A stretch of DNA of 64,000 nt from the NCBI GenBank assembly GCA_020636645.1, contig JACJXO010000003.1:310001-374000 (forward strand). Reading direction: 5' to 3'. The position numbers were made by a program, and so were the translations under genes. The notes beneath the pieces were generated by a model that saw only the letters and a program-made list of their open reading frames with translations, was not told where the DNA came from and ran no database searches. Below are positions 45,396 through 54,790 of the stretch, piece after piece; the first letter of the stretch is position 1; each line of letters starts with the position of its first letter. Origin of the DNA: Chitinophagales bacterium (GTDB lineage Bacteria > Bacteroidota > Bacteroidia > Chitinophagales > BACL12).

Positions 45396-46358
45396 TCATT
45401 CCTGTTCCGGAAAGGTCAGATGAGGATATCTGGCCTGCAGTGCCTGTTTTATTGCCGACAGTTTTTCCCTGAACCTTGTTGATTCTTCCGCATCCGGATG
45501 CAGTATCCTGTGTGCAGCCATTGAACGGTATTGCTCTACTTCCTTTACCTGCTGCCTTCCGCTTGTATCCAGAAACACTTGCTGAAAGATGTTCCAGATA
45601 TGGTCTGTGGCAACTGCATTCGGGTGGATCAGATCGGCCTCATAGAAGCGGTAGTCACGCAATTCATCCACCATGATCTCATAAGATGGAAAATAGGATG
45701 CGCTTGTCTGGTGTTGCAACACTTCCCTGATAGCAGATAGCAGTATCGCCTTGCTGTAGGCGTTCATCTCCAGACCATCCCGAATATGCCTGACCGGACT
45801 CAGGGTCAAGATGATTTGAAGGTCCGGCCTGAATATGGTCAGCTCACTGAACAGTTCTTCCAGACATTGTTTCACTTCCCGGAACGATAAGATCCGGTTG
45901 TTCAGATCACTTGATGGTAGTTTGTGGTTGTTGGCCATCAGGTGTCCATCGGCGGCCCTTTCATACACCCTGGCTGTGCCGGGAGTGAGTATCAGTACAT
46001 TGGCTTCCTGCAACGCATTCCGTCCTGCGCTGACTGAATCCGCAAGAGTCTCAAGAGCTGCTTCTTTTGTGGCCGCGGCAAAGGATGAATGCCAGTCTGC
46101 ATGACGCCACAATCCCTGATGCAGAAACAACTCATCTGGTTCCGGCTTCTTGTTCTGTATCCACCGGTTGATCTGAGCAGCTATGCTGAGTGGATTATAC
46201 ATCACCCCGGCAGGATTGATGGTTGTATGCCAGCCACTTTGTGCCAGTTTGCTGCCGATCTGAGAACTGAAGCAACTGCCTGTAAGCAGCAGCCGGTCTT
46301 CAGAAGTAATGCATTGTGCCGCCTGAGATGCATTCACAGGAGTGGACCATTGTAACAT
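45396..46358 (-). CDS. GSCFA-domain protein
   Basis: 320 residues. LLTGSCFSSQIGSKLAQSGW gives the GSCFA name; also NPAGVMYNPLSIAAQI, ILTLSPVRHIRDGLEMNAYS and YFPSYEIMVDELRDYRFYEADLIHPN. The family is thought to be esterase- or acyltransferase-like (SGNH-related). Convergent with rmuC. Confidence 0.85.
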   Translation of the reverse strand: MLQWSTPVNASQAAQCITSEDRLLLTGSCFSSQIGSKLAQSGWHTTINPAGVMYNPLSIAAQINRWIQNKKPEPDELFLHQGLWRHADWHSSFAAATKEAALETLADSVSAGRNALQEANVLILTPGTARVYERAADGHLMANNHKLPSSDLNNRILSFREVKQCLEELFSELTIFRPDLQIILTLSPVRHIRDGLEMNAYSKAILLSAIREVLQHQTSASYFPSYEIMVDELRDYRFYEADLIHPNAVATDHIWNIFQQVFLDTSGRQQVKEVEQYRSMAAHRILHPDAEESTRFREKLSAIKQALQARYPHLTFPEQE

Positions 46359-46427
46359 ATCAACAATTCAATTGAGGCTGTGAATATAAAAATTCGAAAG
46401 AGGTTTGAATTTACCTTTGACTCACTT

Positions 46428-46436
46428 TATCTTTAG
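46428..46436 (+). promoter_or_regulatory. Candidate -7 element of the ArsC-like gene
   Basis: TATCTTTAG; a second TACCTTTGA lies at 46412-46420. Both are more than 40 nt from the ATG at 46479, so the choice is uncertain. Confidence 0.3.
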
Positions 46437-46478
46437 ATACAGGAAATAATCTTTTTTCGATTACCGTCCGTTTCTACT

Positions 46479-46907
46479 ATGGCAGCTGATCAGATACTCA
46501 TTATTTGCGACGGTGAGTTCAGCTTTGGAAGCATGCTTGCTTCTTATATTCGATTCTATTCTATTGATCAGTTTCAGCCTGTTGTGATCACCCTGCATCA
46601 GCAACACCTGCATCCGCTTGCTGTCCAGGTCATGAGTGAAGACGGCATTGACATCAGTGAATGTAAGCCGCTGAACATCAACAAAATAAAAAATAACTCC
46701 TTTCGGGTTGCAGTGCACATCACCTCGCAAGTGCAATCCGGTATTCCAGAATACATCCACGCAGAAGAAGTGATCAGACTGCAGTATGATGAACCTGTCA
46801 GATCAACCCATTACAATGAAGTTGTACTTGCCTACAGGCAAACCCGTGAGGCTATCAAAACATCAGGAATTGAACTGGTAGGTCAGTGGCAACAGGTGCT
46901 TGTGTAA
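46479..46907 (+). CDS. Degenerate arsenate reductase/LMW phosphatase-like protein
   Basis: 142 residues. The C-terminal half, HPLAVQVMSEDGIDISECKP, YDEPVRSTHYNEVVLAYRQTR, looks like low-molecular-weight phosphatase or ArsC, and the start has ILIICDGEFSFGSMLA in the P-loop position. The active-site CX5R arrangement is broken: the Arg after the Cys is missing, so catalysis of the usual kind is unlikely. It may have a regulatory or binding role. Best guess from weak similarity. Confidence 0.5.
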   Translation: MAADQILIICDGEFSFGSMLASYIRFYSIDQFQPVVITLHQQHLHPLAVQVMSEDGIDISECKPLNINKIKNNSFRVAVHITSQVQSGIPEYIHAEEVIRLQYDEPVRSTHYNEVVLAYRQTREAIKTSGIELVGQWQQVLV

Positions 46908-46963
46908 TGTCATTATTAAGCAGATGTTAACCTCAGGTATCCTTATCTTAATATTATTGACCG

Positions 46964-47020
46964 TTAACCATTACTTAACGGTGTAATAATTCCAACGTAA
47001 ACTCGCACTGGTTCCTTTGC
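46964..47020 (+). promoter_or_regulatory. Pho-box-like repeats and -7 element of the T9SS protein gene
   Basis: Three 7-bp repeats spaced 11 bp apart: TTAACCA (46964-46970), TTAACGG (46975-46981) and ATAATTC (46986-46992), then exactly 19 nt and TTCCTTTGC (47012-47020). Direct repeats on an 11-bp pitch are the design of PhoB-family operators. Same arrangement as upstream of the TonB receptor and ppk1. Confidence 0.5.
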
Positions 47021-47038
47021 GCTCAAATTAATAGCGCA

Positions 47039-48697
47039 ATGAAAAGACTTCAACTTCTCACTCTGGCTGCTTTGGCAACAATGGGTACACAAGCCCAGAT
47101 AGTTGTTACCGATGCAGACCTGGTAGCCGGCGGCACCTATACCTGGACCACCGGAAACACGTATTTACTGGACGGCTTCGTATTCCTGGAAGATGGCGGC
47201 AGCCTGACCATTCAGCCGGGTGTGATCATCAAAGGAAAGGAAACACCCACATCTGATGATCTGGCTTCTACACTGATCATCTGTCAGGGAGCCACCATTC
47301 AGGCAGATGGTACTGCAGAGCAGCCTATCATATTCACCTCAGAACTGGACGATCTGAGCGTGGCAAATGACCTGAGCTATAATGACCGCGGCCTTTGGGG
47401 CGGTGTGATCATTCTTGGATATGCACAGATCGGAAATGCTACCGAGACCGCCGCTATAGAAGGTATTCCTACAGAAGACCCTCGCGGTACTTATGGCGGT
47501 AATAATGACGCAGATAACAGTGGTTACATGCACTATTGCTCCATTCGTCATGGTGGTGCAGAGATCGGTGCCGGTAACGAGATCAACGGACTTACCCTGG
47601 GTGGCGTTGGTAGCGGCACCAACTTTGAACACATTGAAGTGTATGCCAACCTGGATGACGGTATTGAATTCTTTGGAGGCTCTCCTAACTGTAAGTGGAT
47701 GGCTATGGCATTCTGCGGCGATGATTCCTATGACTGGGATCAGGGCTTCCGTGGCAAAGGTCAGTTCTGGTTTGCTGTGCAGGATGCAGCCTCAGGCGAT
47801 TGTGGCGGAGAATGGGATGGTGCAACTCCTGATGGAGCCAGCCCCTATTCCAACCCTACCATCTACAATGCCACTTTCATAGGCGCAGGTACCGACGGTT
47901 CTGCCGAAAACGGTACAGCTATGCTGATGCGTGATGCCACCGGTGGTACAGTAGCCAACAGCATTTTCACCTCCTTTGTGAATCATGCAATTGAAGTGGA
48001 AGACCTGCCTTCAGCTTCAGGTGTTGACAGTCGTCAGCGTCTGGAAGACGGCGATCTGAGCATCCTCAATAACATTTACTTTGACTTCGGCACAGGCAAT
48101 GATTTCGTTGCTGGTGAGCTGATCCGTGCTACCACCGATGCGGAAGATCCAACATGTGGCTGGCTGATCTCTCACCTGACCAGCAACAACAATACTTCTG
48201 AAGATCCTGAACTGGGAGCTATCAGCAGGATTCCTGACAACGGCCTTGATCCCCGCCCTTCTTCTGATGGCCCTGCCTATACCGGTGTGATGGCTACAGA
48301 GCCTGCAGACGCCTTCTTCTCTGATGTGGACTACAAAGGTGCATTTGAAGCCAATGGCCCTATGTGGCTGGAAGGCTGGACAGCATTATCTGCCAATAAT
48401 CACCTGGTAGTGCCTGTGGCCATTCAGGAAACAGACCTGATCAGCCAGATCAGTATGTTCCCTAACCCGGTTAGCTCTGCTGCGCTGGTAAGCCTGAACC
48501 TGGAAAACAGTGCTTCCCTTACTATCAGCATTGTTGATATGCAGGGTCGTGTGGTCAACCAGATCGCAACAGGTCAGTTCTTTGCAGCCGGACAGCATAC
48601 TGTAACAGTAAATACTGAGGCACTTGCAGCCGGTCAGTATATGCTGAACATCAGTAATGTAAATGGTCAGGTTGCTACCATCTCTTTTGTGAAGTAA
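47039..48697 (+). CDS. Secreted beta-helix protein with T9SS sorting domain
   Basis: 552 residues. Signal peptide (1-19, TQAQ), a beta-helix-like body (LDGFVFLEDGGSLTIQPG, GTAEQPIIFTSELDDL, and NPTIYNATFIGAGTDGSAEN), and a type A T9SS C-terminal domain of about 75 residues (QISMFPNPVSSAALVSLNL ... AAGQYMLNISNVNGQV...SFVK). So it should be exported across the outer membrane by the PorX-linked T9SS and attached to the cell surface. Followed 126 bp later by a TonB receptor, on the same strand. Confidence 0.88.
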   Translation: MKRLQLLTLAALATMGTQAQIVVTDADLVAGGTYTWTTGNTYLLDGFVFLEDGGSLTIQPGVIIKGKETPTSDDLASTLIICQGATIQADGTAEQPIIFTSELDDLSVANDLSYNDRGLWGGVIILGYAQIGNATETAAIEGIPTEDPRGTYGGNNDADNSGYMHYCSIRHGGAEIGAGNEINGLTLGGVGSGTNFEHIEVYANLDDGIEFFGGSPNCKWMAMAFCGDDSYDWDQGFRGKGQFWFAVQDAASGDCGGEWDGATPDGASPYSNPTIYNATFIGAGTDGSAENGTAMLMRDATGGTVANSIFTSFVNHAIEVEDLPSASGVDSRQRLEDGDLSILNNIYFDFGTGNDFVAGELIRATTDAEDPTCGWLISHLTSNNNTSEDPELGAISRIPDNGLDPRPSSDGPAYTGVMATEPADAFFSDVDYKGAFEANGPMWLEGWTALSANNHLVVPVAIQETDLISQISMFPNPVSSAALVSLNLENSASLTISIVDMQGRVVNQIATGQFFAAGQHTVTVNTEALAAGQYMLNISNVNGQVATISFVK

Positions 48698-48718
48698 TCG
48701 GTTTATCCGGATGGATAG

Positions 48719-48745
48719 AAAGGGCTGTCATATGACAGCCCTTTT
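48719..48745. terminator. Terminator after the T9SS protein gene
   Basis: Perfect palindrome GGGCTGTCATATGACAGCCC flanked by A and T runs; suitable in both directions but placed after a rightward gene. Confidence 0.75.
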
Positions 48746-48753
48746 ATGTTTAG

Positions 48754-48810
48754 TTAATGTTAAGTTTACGAGCCATTAACCGGCTGGTAATGATGTGCTG
48801 GTAGCTTTGC
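48754..48810 (+). promoter_or_regulatory. Pho-box-like repeats and -7 element of the TonB receptor gene
   Basis: TTAATGT (48754-48760), TTTACGA (48765-48771) and TTAACCG (48776-48782), then exactly 19 nt and TAGCTTTGC (48802-48810). Third repeat to -7 spacing matches the other two promoters. Confidence 0.55.
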
Positions 48811-48823
48811 AAAAAATTTGGGT

Positions 48824-51682
48824 ATGCTGCGCAACATTACCGCTCTCCTCCTGTCTGTATTCATATTTAGTTATCACCTGGATGTTCAGGCAGGCACCCT
48901 GCGTGGACAGGTCACTGACTCCAAGACCGGAGAGACCCTGATCGGTGTGAATGTGTTCATTGATGGCACCTCTACCGGTACCGCCACAGATCTGGATGGA
49001 TATTATAGTATAGAAGGATTGGATGCGGGCACCTATACCCTTGTATTTTCCTATATCTCCTATACTACCTATACTGTTACAGACATTGAACTGGGAGCAA
49101 ATGAGACCAAGGTAATTGATGTGCTGTTGTCTGAGCTTACCACTGAGTTGACCACTGTGATCATCACAGCCAGGCAGGTGGATAATAATGCCACTGCAAT
49201 TCTCACACAACAGAAAAAAAGCATCAATGTACAAGATGGTATCTCCGCACAGGAGATCGCCAGGTTTGGTAGTTCTGACGCCGGCGAAAGCATGAAAAAG
49301 GTTACCGGTGCCTCACTGGTGGATGGCAAGTACGTCTATGTAAGAGGACTTGGCGACAGATATTCCAACACCCAGTTAAATGGACAGAATCTTCCATCTA
49401 CAGATCCATACCGCAACAGCACACAACTGGATATCATTCCTGCAAATCTGCTTGACAACATTGTTACCGCAAAGACCTTCACCCCTGATCAGCCCGGCAA
49501 TTTTACGGGAGGTAATGTCAATATCACCACCAAGTCGTTCCCTGATAAATTCACACTTGGTATATCTGCTTCAGCTGGATTCAATGACCAGAGTTCATTC
49601 CAGAGTGACTTCATTGGCATGAGCCGCGGAAAACTGGACTGGCTTGGCTTTGATGATGGCGGCCGCGATCTGCCCGAGGTACTGGCAGATGAAGATACCC
49701 GTCCTAATTTCATTCAGAGTTTCTATCTGACTGCACGCACCAACGATTCACTGGCAGCCCTCCTGGATGAAGGATCCAAAGCTATTAACCCGAATATGAC
49801 CCCGATCTCCTATACATCGCCGGTTAACCACGGTTTATCCTTTTCAGTGGGAAATGAATTCAAGATCAGGGAAAGGCCATTGGGTTTTATTCTGGGCTTG
49901 AATTACAAACGAGATTATACACTCTACACAGATGGCACCTCTGCTCAGTGGCAGCTGATCCAGTTTGATGGCCCCGGGCTGAACAACAATTTCAATCTGA
50001 CAGACATCAACGGAGTGGAAAACCCTCAGGTGGGCGGACTTCTGAATCTGGCATACAAGGTGACCGATAACAATGAAATTGGATTCAATATGCTGTACAA
50101 CCACGATGCATCCATCAGCGCACGTGAACAGTATGGCAAATACCCGAGTGTGATCAGCAACTCAGATGCCATTTTTGAAACAAGAACCTTGTCTTTCCGT
50201 GAACGTCAGCTCACATCACTGCAACTAACCGGCAAACATGTGATAGCCAAAGCCAAAGACATTCGGATAGAATGGTCTGCCGGACAAGTGTACTCCAACC
50301 AGCTGGAACCAGACCTGCGTTTCTTTGCCAACTCAGTAGTAGGTGATACTTCATTTTATATAAACCCATCAGAATACCCTCAACCGTATCACTTCTGGCG
50401 ATACCTCAATGATGATCAGACATTGGGTAAACTGGATATCTTTATTCCTTTCCTGACAGAAAAAGATAAGGGTAATAAGATCAAACTGGGCGGATTCTAC
50501 AGCAGTAAGAACCGCGACTTTACCGAAGACCGCTGGCAGGTAGTTGCCCGTGACGGCGAATCATACAACGGTAACCCCGACGACTATTTCGGTCCTGCCA
50601 ACACCGGAGTGATCGGATATGACGATGTACTGAACAGATATATCATAGGCAATTATATAGTGGACCGTACCGTTGGCGGAAACAGCTACGGAGGTAACGA
50701 AACCATCATTGCCGGATATGGCATGTTCATTTACCAGCTGACCCCACTACTTAAGTTCATTGGAGGAGCAAGAGCAGAATACACTGACATCAGTGTATCC
50801 AGTGCAGACACCAGCAAAGAAGCAGGCCAGATACAGGTAACAGACTTTCTTCCGTCAGTCAACCTGATCTATGCATTGAATGAAAACTCGAACCTCCGGG
50901 CTTCATTCAGCCAGACCATTGCAAGACCCAATCTGCGTGAACTTGCTCCATTTTTCTCCTTTGAGTTCATAGGTGGAGAGACCTATCTGGGCAATCCGGA
51001 TCTGGAAAGAACCAATATCACCAACTATGACCTGCGCTGGGAATTATTCCCCAAGCCAGGCGAATTGATAGCCCTGAGTGCATATTACAAGACCTTCATC
51101 AACCCGATCATCAAAGTATATAATCCTACAGCAACGAACCCGGAGATCCAGTTCAAGAATGTTGATGAAGCCATTGTATATGGACTGGAATTTGAGTTCA
51201 GAAAGAACCTTTCTTTCATTTCACAGAAGCTGGAAAAATTCAGTTTCGGCACTAACCTCAGCCTGATCCAAAGTCGCGTGGACCTGGACAGCCTGGAACT
51301 TGCGGTCAATCAAAGTCTGAATCCTTCCTTCAGCGAATCCCGTCCATTCCAGGGCCAGTCGCCATATCTAGTCAACGCAAACCTGAACTATTTCCATCCG
51401 GATCTTGGCCTGGATGTAACGGCCAGCTTCAATGTTTTCGGACCAAGATTGACAGAGGTAAGTCAGGCAGGTACTCCTGATATCTATGAACAGCCTGCCC
51501 CAGCTCTGGATCTGTTCATCAAGAAAGACTTTGCAGAGAACTACTCTGTGCGAATTGGGGGGAAAAACCTGCTGAACAGCAAGCTTCTCAAGACCATTGA
51601 GTACAAGGATGTAGAGTACACGGTACAGTCCTACACAGTTGGAAGAACCTATTCGATCACGCTGTCTTACAATATTCAGTAG
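48824..51682 (+). CDS. TonB-dependent receptor with CarboxypepD_reg domain
   Basis: About 952 residues from ATG 48824. Signal peptide (to about VQA), CarboxypepD_reg-like domain (GTLRGQVTDSKTGETLIGVN...DLDGYYSIEGLDAGTYTLVF), plug (GESMKKVTGASLVDGKYVYV then RGLGDRYSNTQLNGQNLPST), and a C-terminal barrel. Imports a ligand across the outer membrane using TonB energy. The substrate is not evident; the Pho-box-like promoter and ppk1/ppx neighbourhood suggest a phosphorus-related compound, which is inference. Confidence 0.9.
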   Translation: MLRNITALLLSVFIFSYHLDVQAGTLRGQVTDSKTGETLIGVNVFIDGTSTGTATDLDGYYSIEGLDAGTYTLVFSYISYTTYTVTDIELGANETKVIDVLLSELTTELTTVIITARQVDNNATAILTQQKKSINVQDGISAQEIARFGSSDAGESMKKVTGASLVDGKYVYVRGLGDRYSNTQLNGQNLPSTDPYRNSTQLDIIPANLLDNIVTAKTFTPDQPGNFTGGNVNITTKSFPDKFTLGISASAGFNDQSSFQSDFIGMSRGKLDWLGFDDGGRDLPEVLADEDTRPNFIQSFYLTARTNDSLAALLDEGSKAINPNMTPISYTSPVNHGLSFSVGNEFKIRERPLGFILGLNYKRDYTLYTDGTSAQWQLIQFDGPGLNNNFNLTDINGVENPQVGGLLNLAYKVTDNNEIGFNMLYNHDASISAREQYGKYPSVISNSDAIFETRTLSFRERQLTSLQLTGKHVIAKAKDIRIEWSAGQVYSNQLEPDLRFFANSVVGDTSFYINPSEYPQPYHFWRYLNDDQTLGKLDIFIPFLTEKDKGNKIKLGGFYSSKNRDFTEDRWQVVARDGESYNGNPDDYFGPANTGVIGYDDVLNRYIIGNYIVDRTVGGNSYGGNETIIAGYGMFIYQLTPLLKFIGGARAEYTDISVSSADTSKEAGQIQVTDFLPSVNLIYALNENSNLRASFSQTIARPNLRELAPFFSFEFIGGETYLGNPDLERTNITNYDLRWELFPKPGELIALSAYYKTFINPIIKVYNPTATNPEIQFKNVDEAIVYGLEFEFRKNLSFISQKLEKFSFGTNLSLIQSRVDLDSLELAVNQSLNPSFSESRPFQGQSPYLVNANLNYFHPDLGLDVTASFNVFGPRLTEVSQAGTPDIYEQPAPALDLFIKKDFAENYSVRIGGKNLLNSKLLKTIEYKDVEYTVQSYTVGRTYSITLSYNIQ

Positions 51683-51683
51683 A

Positions 51684-52580
51684 TCAGTGCCTTCGGGCGT
51701 TGTTTCTGTGTGCTTCCCACAGTTCTGTGATGATGCCATCAGAAAGCCCCTGTTTGGGCACATAGATTCGCTCTACACCAGCCCATTTAAGTGCATTGAC
51801 ATAGATGCGCATGGCAGGTACAATGACATCAGCCCGGTCTGGCTTGAGGCCCAGATCGCGGATGCGCTCTGCCATGGATAACCCCTCAATATATGCCAGG
51901 ACTTTTTTCAATAAGGCAGGAGTCAGATACAGTCTTCCCTGCTTACCATACATCTTCATCACCTTGTTGATATTACCCCCTACTCCTATGGCAGCAAGTT
52001 TAGGAAAATCCTGTTTGACCTCCTGCAGCCATTTCATCTGTTGCTTCCAGTCAGTCTCTTCTACCTGATCATTTAATATACGTAGTGTACCAATATTAAA
52101 CGACCGGTTACGGACCATTTTCCCCTGATCAAGCAGGGCAAACTCGGTGCTTCCGCCACCCACATCGATGTAGAGGTAGCTACCCAGTGTATCAATTCCC
52201 GCCTGTTTCAACGGGTAACGCATGATGACAGAAGCTTCGGCCTCTCCACTCAGTAACTGGATATCAATGCCAGCCTCCTTATGTACCCTTTTGATCAGCG
52301 CAGGGCCATTCTGTGCATCCCTCATGGCACTCGTAGCACAGGCCTTATATGCAACAGGCTTATGAATGTCCATGAGTAATTTCATAGCTTTCATGGTCTT
52401 GACCACCAGGTCTGCTTTTGCATCAGATATCTTTCCGGTCAGGAAGGCATCTTCTCCAAGTCTAACGGGCACACGAACCAGTTCATCTTTGTAGAAAACA
52501 GGTCCGTTCTTAGTTTCATACACGTTCGCAAACAGTAAACGAATGGCGTTGCTTCCTATGTCAATTGCGGCAAACTTCAC
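51684..52580 (-). CDS. ppx: Exopolyphosphatase (Ppx/GppA family)
   Basis: 298 residues with GTG start. AAIDIGSNAIRLLFA, ATSAMRDAQNG, LLSGEAEASV, and YIDVGGGSTEFALLDQGK are the Ppx/GppA ASKHA-fold motifs. This is the short form of about 300 residues, without the C-terminal HD domain of the long form. It removes terminal phosphates from polyphosphate, or pppGpp. Its start overlaps the ppk1 stop by 3 bases (GTGA), so the pair is coupled. Confidence 0.88.
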   Translation of the reverse strand: MKFAAIDIGSNAIRLLFANVYETKNGPVFYKDELVRVPVRLGEDAFLTGKISDAKADLVVKTMKAMKLLMDIHKPVAYKACATSAMRDAQNGPALIKRVHKEAGIDIQLLSGEAEASVIMRYPLKQAGIDTLGSYLYIDVGGGSTEFALLDQGKMVRNRSFNIGTLRILNDQVEETDWKQQMKWLQEVKQDFPKLAAIGVGGNINKVMKMYGKQGRLYLTPALLKKVLAYIEGLSMAERIRDLGLKPDRADVIVPAMRIYVNALKWAGVERIYVPKQGLSDGIITELWEAHRNNARRH

Positions 52581-54670
52581 AGGCTCTTATCAGGGTTTTC
52601 GGTTTCCAGATAATTCTTAAAGTATTCATAAATGGCGATCTGACTCCGCACCGGTGCCTCATGTGCTTCCGGCTGAATATATTCATTCAGATGTTGCTGA
52701 GAAAGATTTCGTGCTTTCATATTGTCACTCCACTGGATCTCGAGAATATCTATCACCTGCTGTCTGATCTTATGATCCAGCAAGCGAACCAATACCTCCA
52801 CACGGTTATCAATATTGCGCTCCATGACATCTGCAGATCCAATATAGACATCTTCTTTCCCATCGTTATGGAAATAGTAGATACGCGGGTGTTCCAGAAA
52901 TTTATCCAGAATGCTGATGGCACGAATGCGACTGCTCATCCCTTTTACTTCAGGCACCAGTGAGCAGGCACTCCTTACGATCAACCTGATGTCAACACCG
53001 GCTTCGCTTGCCTCATACAACAGCCGGATGATATCTTTATCTACCAGGTTATTCACCTTGATGAAAATACTGGCAGGTTTGCCGGCTTCGGCATTCCTTA
53101 TCTCTCTTTTGATCAGTTGCCGCATTTTGTCGCGGAGGAACAGCGGTGCCATGATAAGATTCTTATAGGCACCAATATCATATTGGTTATCAAAGAAGCT
53201 GAAGACCTGGATCACTTCCCTGACCACCGAAGGTCTGGTTGTCATCAGCATGATATCAGTGTACAGTCTTGCCGTTTCTTCATTAAAATTTCCAGTGCCA
53301 ATGGATGCATAGTGCAGGGTTCTGTTGCCCACCGATTCACGAACCAGGCAAAGCTTGGCGTGCACCTTCAGTTTGTTGACACCGTATATGACCCGCACGC
53401 CTTCTTCCTGTAGCCTGTTGGCCCAGTAGATGTTGTTCTCTTCATCGAAGCGTGCCTGCAATTCCATGACCACCGTAACTGATTTGCCGTTGCGGGCCGC
53501 ATTGATCAGAGACAATACCACACTGCTGTTCTTTGCCACCCGGTAGAGTGTCATATAGATGTGGGTGACCGAAGGAGTGATGGCAGCTTCCCGCAGAAAA
53601 TCGATCACATGATTAAAGGTCTGGTAAGGAAAATGCAGCATCACATCCTGCCTGCGAATGACCTGAAAAACACTCATTTGCGGATGCAGGTCAGGGTGCA
53701 ATACCGGCGGATGCACACGGTACCTGAGGCCTATGCGCCGAAGGTCAGGAAACTTGATAAAGTCTTTGAAGTTATGGTAACGTGCCCCGGGAATCAGCGC
53801 ATCATCCTTCTGCAATTTGACCTTCTTTGTAAGAAAGTCCAGCATATCCTTGGGCATCTCTGCATCATAAATAAATCTGACCGGCTCGCCCTTAACACGG
53901 CGCTTCACGCTCTTCTGAATAAGCTCTATCAGACTTTGCGAAAGATCACTGTCGAAATCCAGCTCTGCATCGCGGGTCAGTTTGATCGTGTAGGCTTCGA
54001 TCTTGTCATATTCAAAGATCTGATAGATGGTATCCAGGTTATAGCGTATCACATCATCCAGCAGGATGATGGACAAGCGTTCATTCTGACTGGGCAGCAC
54101 AAAGAACCTGGAAGGATCTTTATCCGGCACTTCGATCAGTGAGAACCTGGGCAACTGACCATCGCGGGTCAGCCTGACAGCGAGATAGATCGAAGTATCA
54201 CTTAGAACAGGTAACCGGTTCAGGTTATCCAGCATGATGGGGAACAGTCTCGGACGCACATTGTCATTGAAGTGATCTCTGACGGCTTCCCCCTGCTGCT
54301 TGTCCAGCTGCTTCTCATTGAGCAGGAAAATATTCTCCTTCTCCAGTTCCTTTAGCAGCTCCAGGTAAGAGCTGTCAAAACGATTTTTGAGTACCAGAAC
54401 TTTCTTCTGTATCTGGCCGATGATCTTGCTTGGGCGGATGTCAAAAGCTTTGATCTGTTCTTTCTCCAGTTTTGCCATCCGCCTGAGGGTAGCCACCCGC
54501 ACCCGAAAGAACTCGTCCTGGTTATTGGAAAAGATACCAAGAAAGCGAACACGCTCATTTAGCGGAACCCTTTTGTCTTCCGCCTCCTGCAGCACCCTTT
54601 CATTGAAAGACAGCCAACTCAGGTCACGATGTATATACCTGAACTTGATATCCTTCCCCTTCTTAGCCAT
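52577..54670 (-). CDS. ppk1: Polyphosphate kinase 1
   Basis: 697 residues. The family order is seen: N-terminal LSWLSFNERVLQEAED, head domain, and the two phospholipase D-like domains with KVHAKLCLVRE, the likely phospho-acceptor His, and LHYASIGTGNFNEETARLYT. Makes polyphosphate from ATP. Forms an operon with ppx and has the third Pho-box-like promoter. Confidence 0.95.
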   Translation of the reverse strand: MAKKGKDIKFRYIHRDLSWLSFNERVLQEAEDKRVPLNERVRFLGIFSNNQDEFFRVRVATLRRMAKLEKEQIKAFDIRPSKIIGQIQKKVLVLKNRFDSSYLELLKELEKENIFLLNEKQLDKQQGEAVRDHFNDNVRPRLFPIMLDNLNRLPVLSDTSIYLAVRLTRDGQLPRFSLIEVPDKDPSRFFVLPSQNERLSIILLDDVIRYNLDTIYQIFEYDKIEAYTIKLTRDAELDFDSDLSQSLIELIQKSVKRRVKGEPVRFIYDAEMPKDMLDFLTKKVKLQKDDALIPGARYHNFKDFIKFPDLRRIGLRYRVHPPVLHPDLHPQMSVFQVIRRQDVMLHFPYQTFNHVIDFLREAAITPSVTHIYMTLYRVAKNSSVVLSLINAARNGKSVTVVMELQARFDEENNIYWANRLQEEGVRVIYGVNKLKVHAKLCLVRESVGNRTLHYASIGTGNFNEETARLYTDIMLMTTRPSVVREVIQVFSFFDNQYDIGAYKNLIMAPLFLRDKMRQLIKREIRNAEAGKPASIFIKVNNLVDKDIIRLLYEASEAGVDIRLIVRSACSLVPEVKGMSSRIRAISILDKFLEHPRIYYFHNDGKEDVYIGSADVMERNIDNRVEVLVRLLDHKIRQQVIDILEIQWSDNMKARNLSQQHLNEYIQPEAHEAPVRSQIAIYEYFKNYLETENPDKSL

Positions 54671-54673
54671 CCC

Positions 54674-54730
54674 GCTAAATTACGCGAAGCAGACTGGTTG
54701 AAATAAGATGTTGAATTAATAATTCTTTAA
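54674..54730 (-). promoter_or_regulatory. Pho-box-like repeats and -7 element of ppk1
   Basis: On the minus strand TTAAAGA (54724-54730), TTAATTC (54713-54719) and TCTTATT (54702-54708), then exactly 19 nt (54683-54701) and TAATTTAGC (54674-54682), three bases before the ATG. The same pitch and spacing as two other promoters in this window. Confidence 0.5.
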
Positions 54731-54742
54731 TTCAGTCAGGGC

Positions 54743-54769
54743 AAAAAAAAAGCGGGCCATTGCCCGCTT
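54743..54769 (-). terminator. Terminator of the leftward lipoprotein gene
   Basis: AAGCGGGC-CATT-GCCCGCTT (8-bp stem) with T9 on the minus-strand 3' side. Confidence 0.75.
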
Positions 54770-54790
54770 GCAAGTCAATCCTTTACCCTG

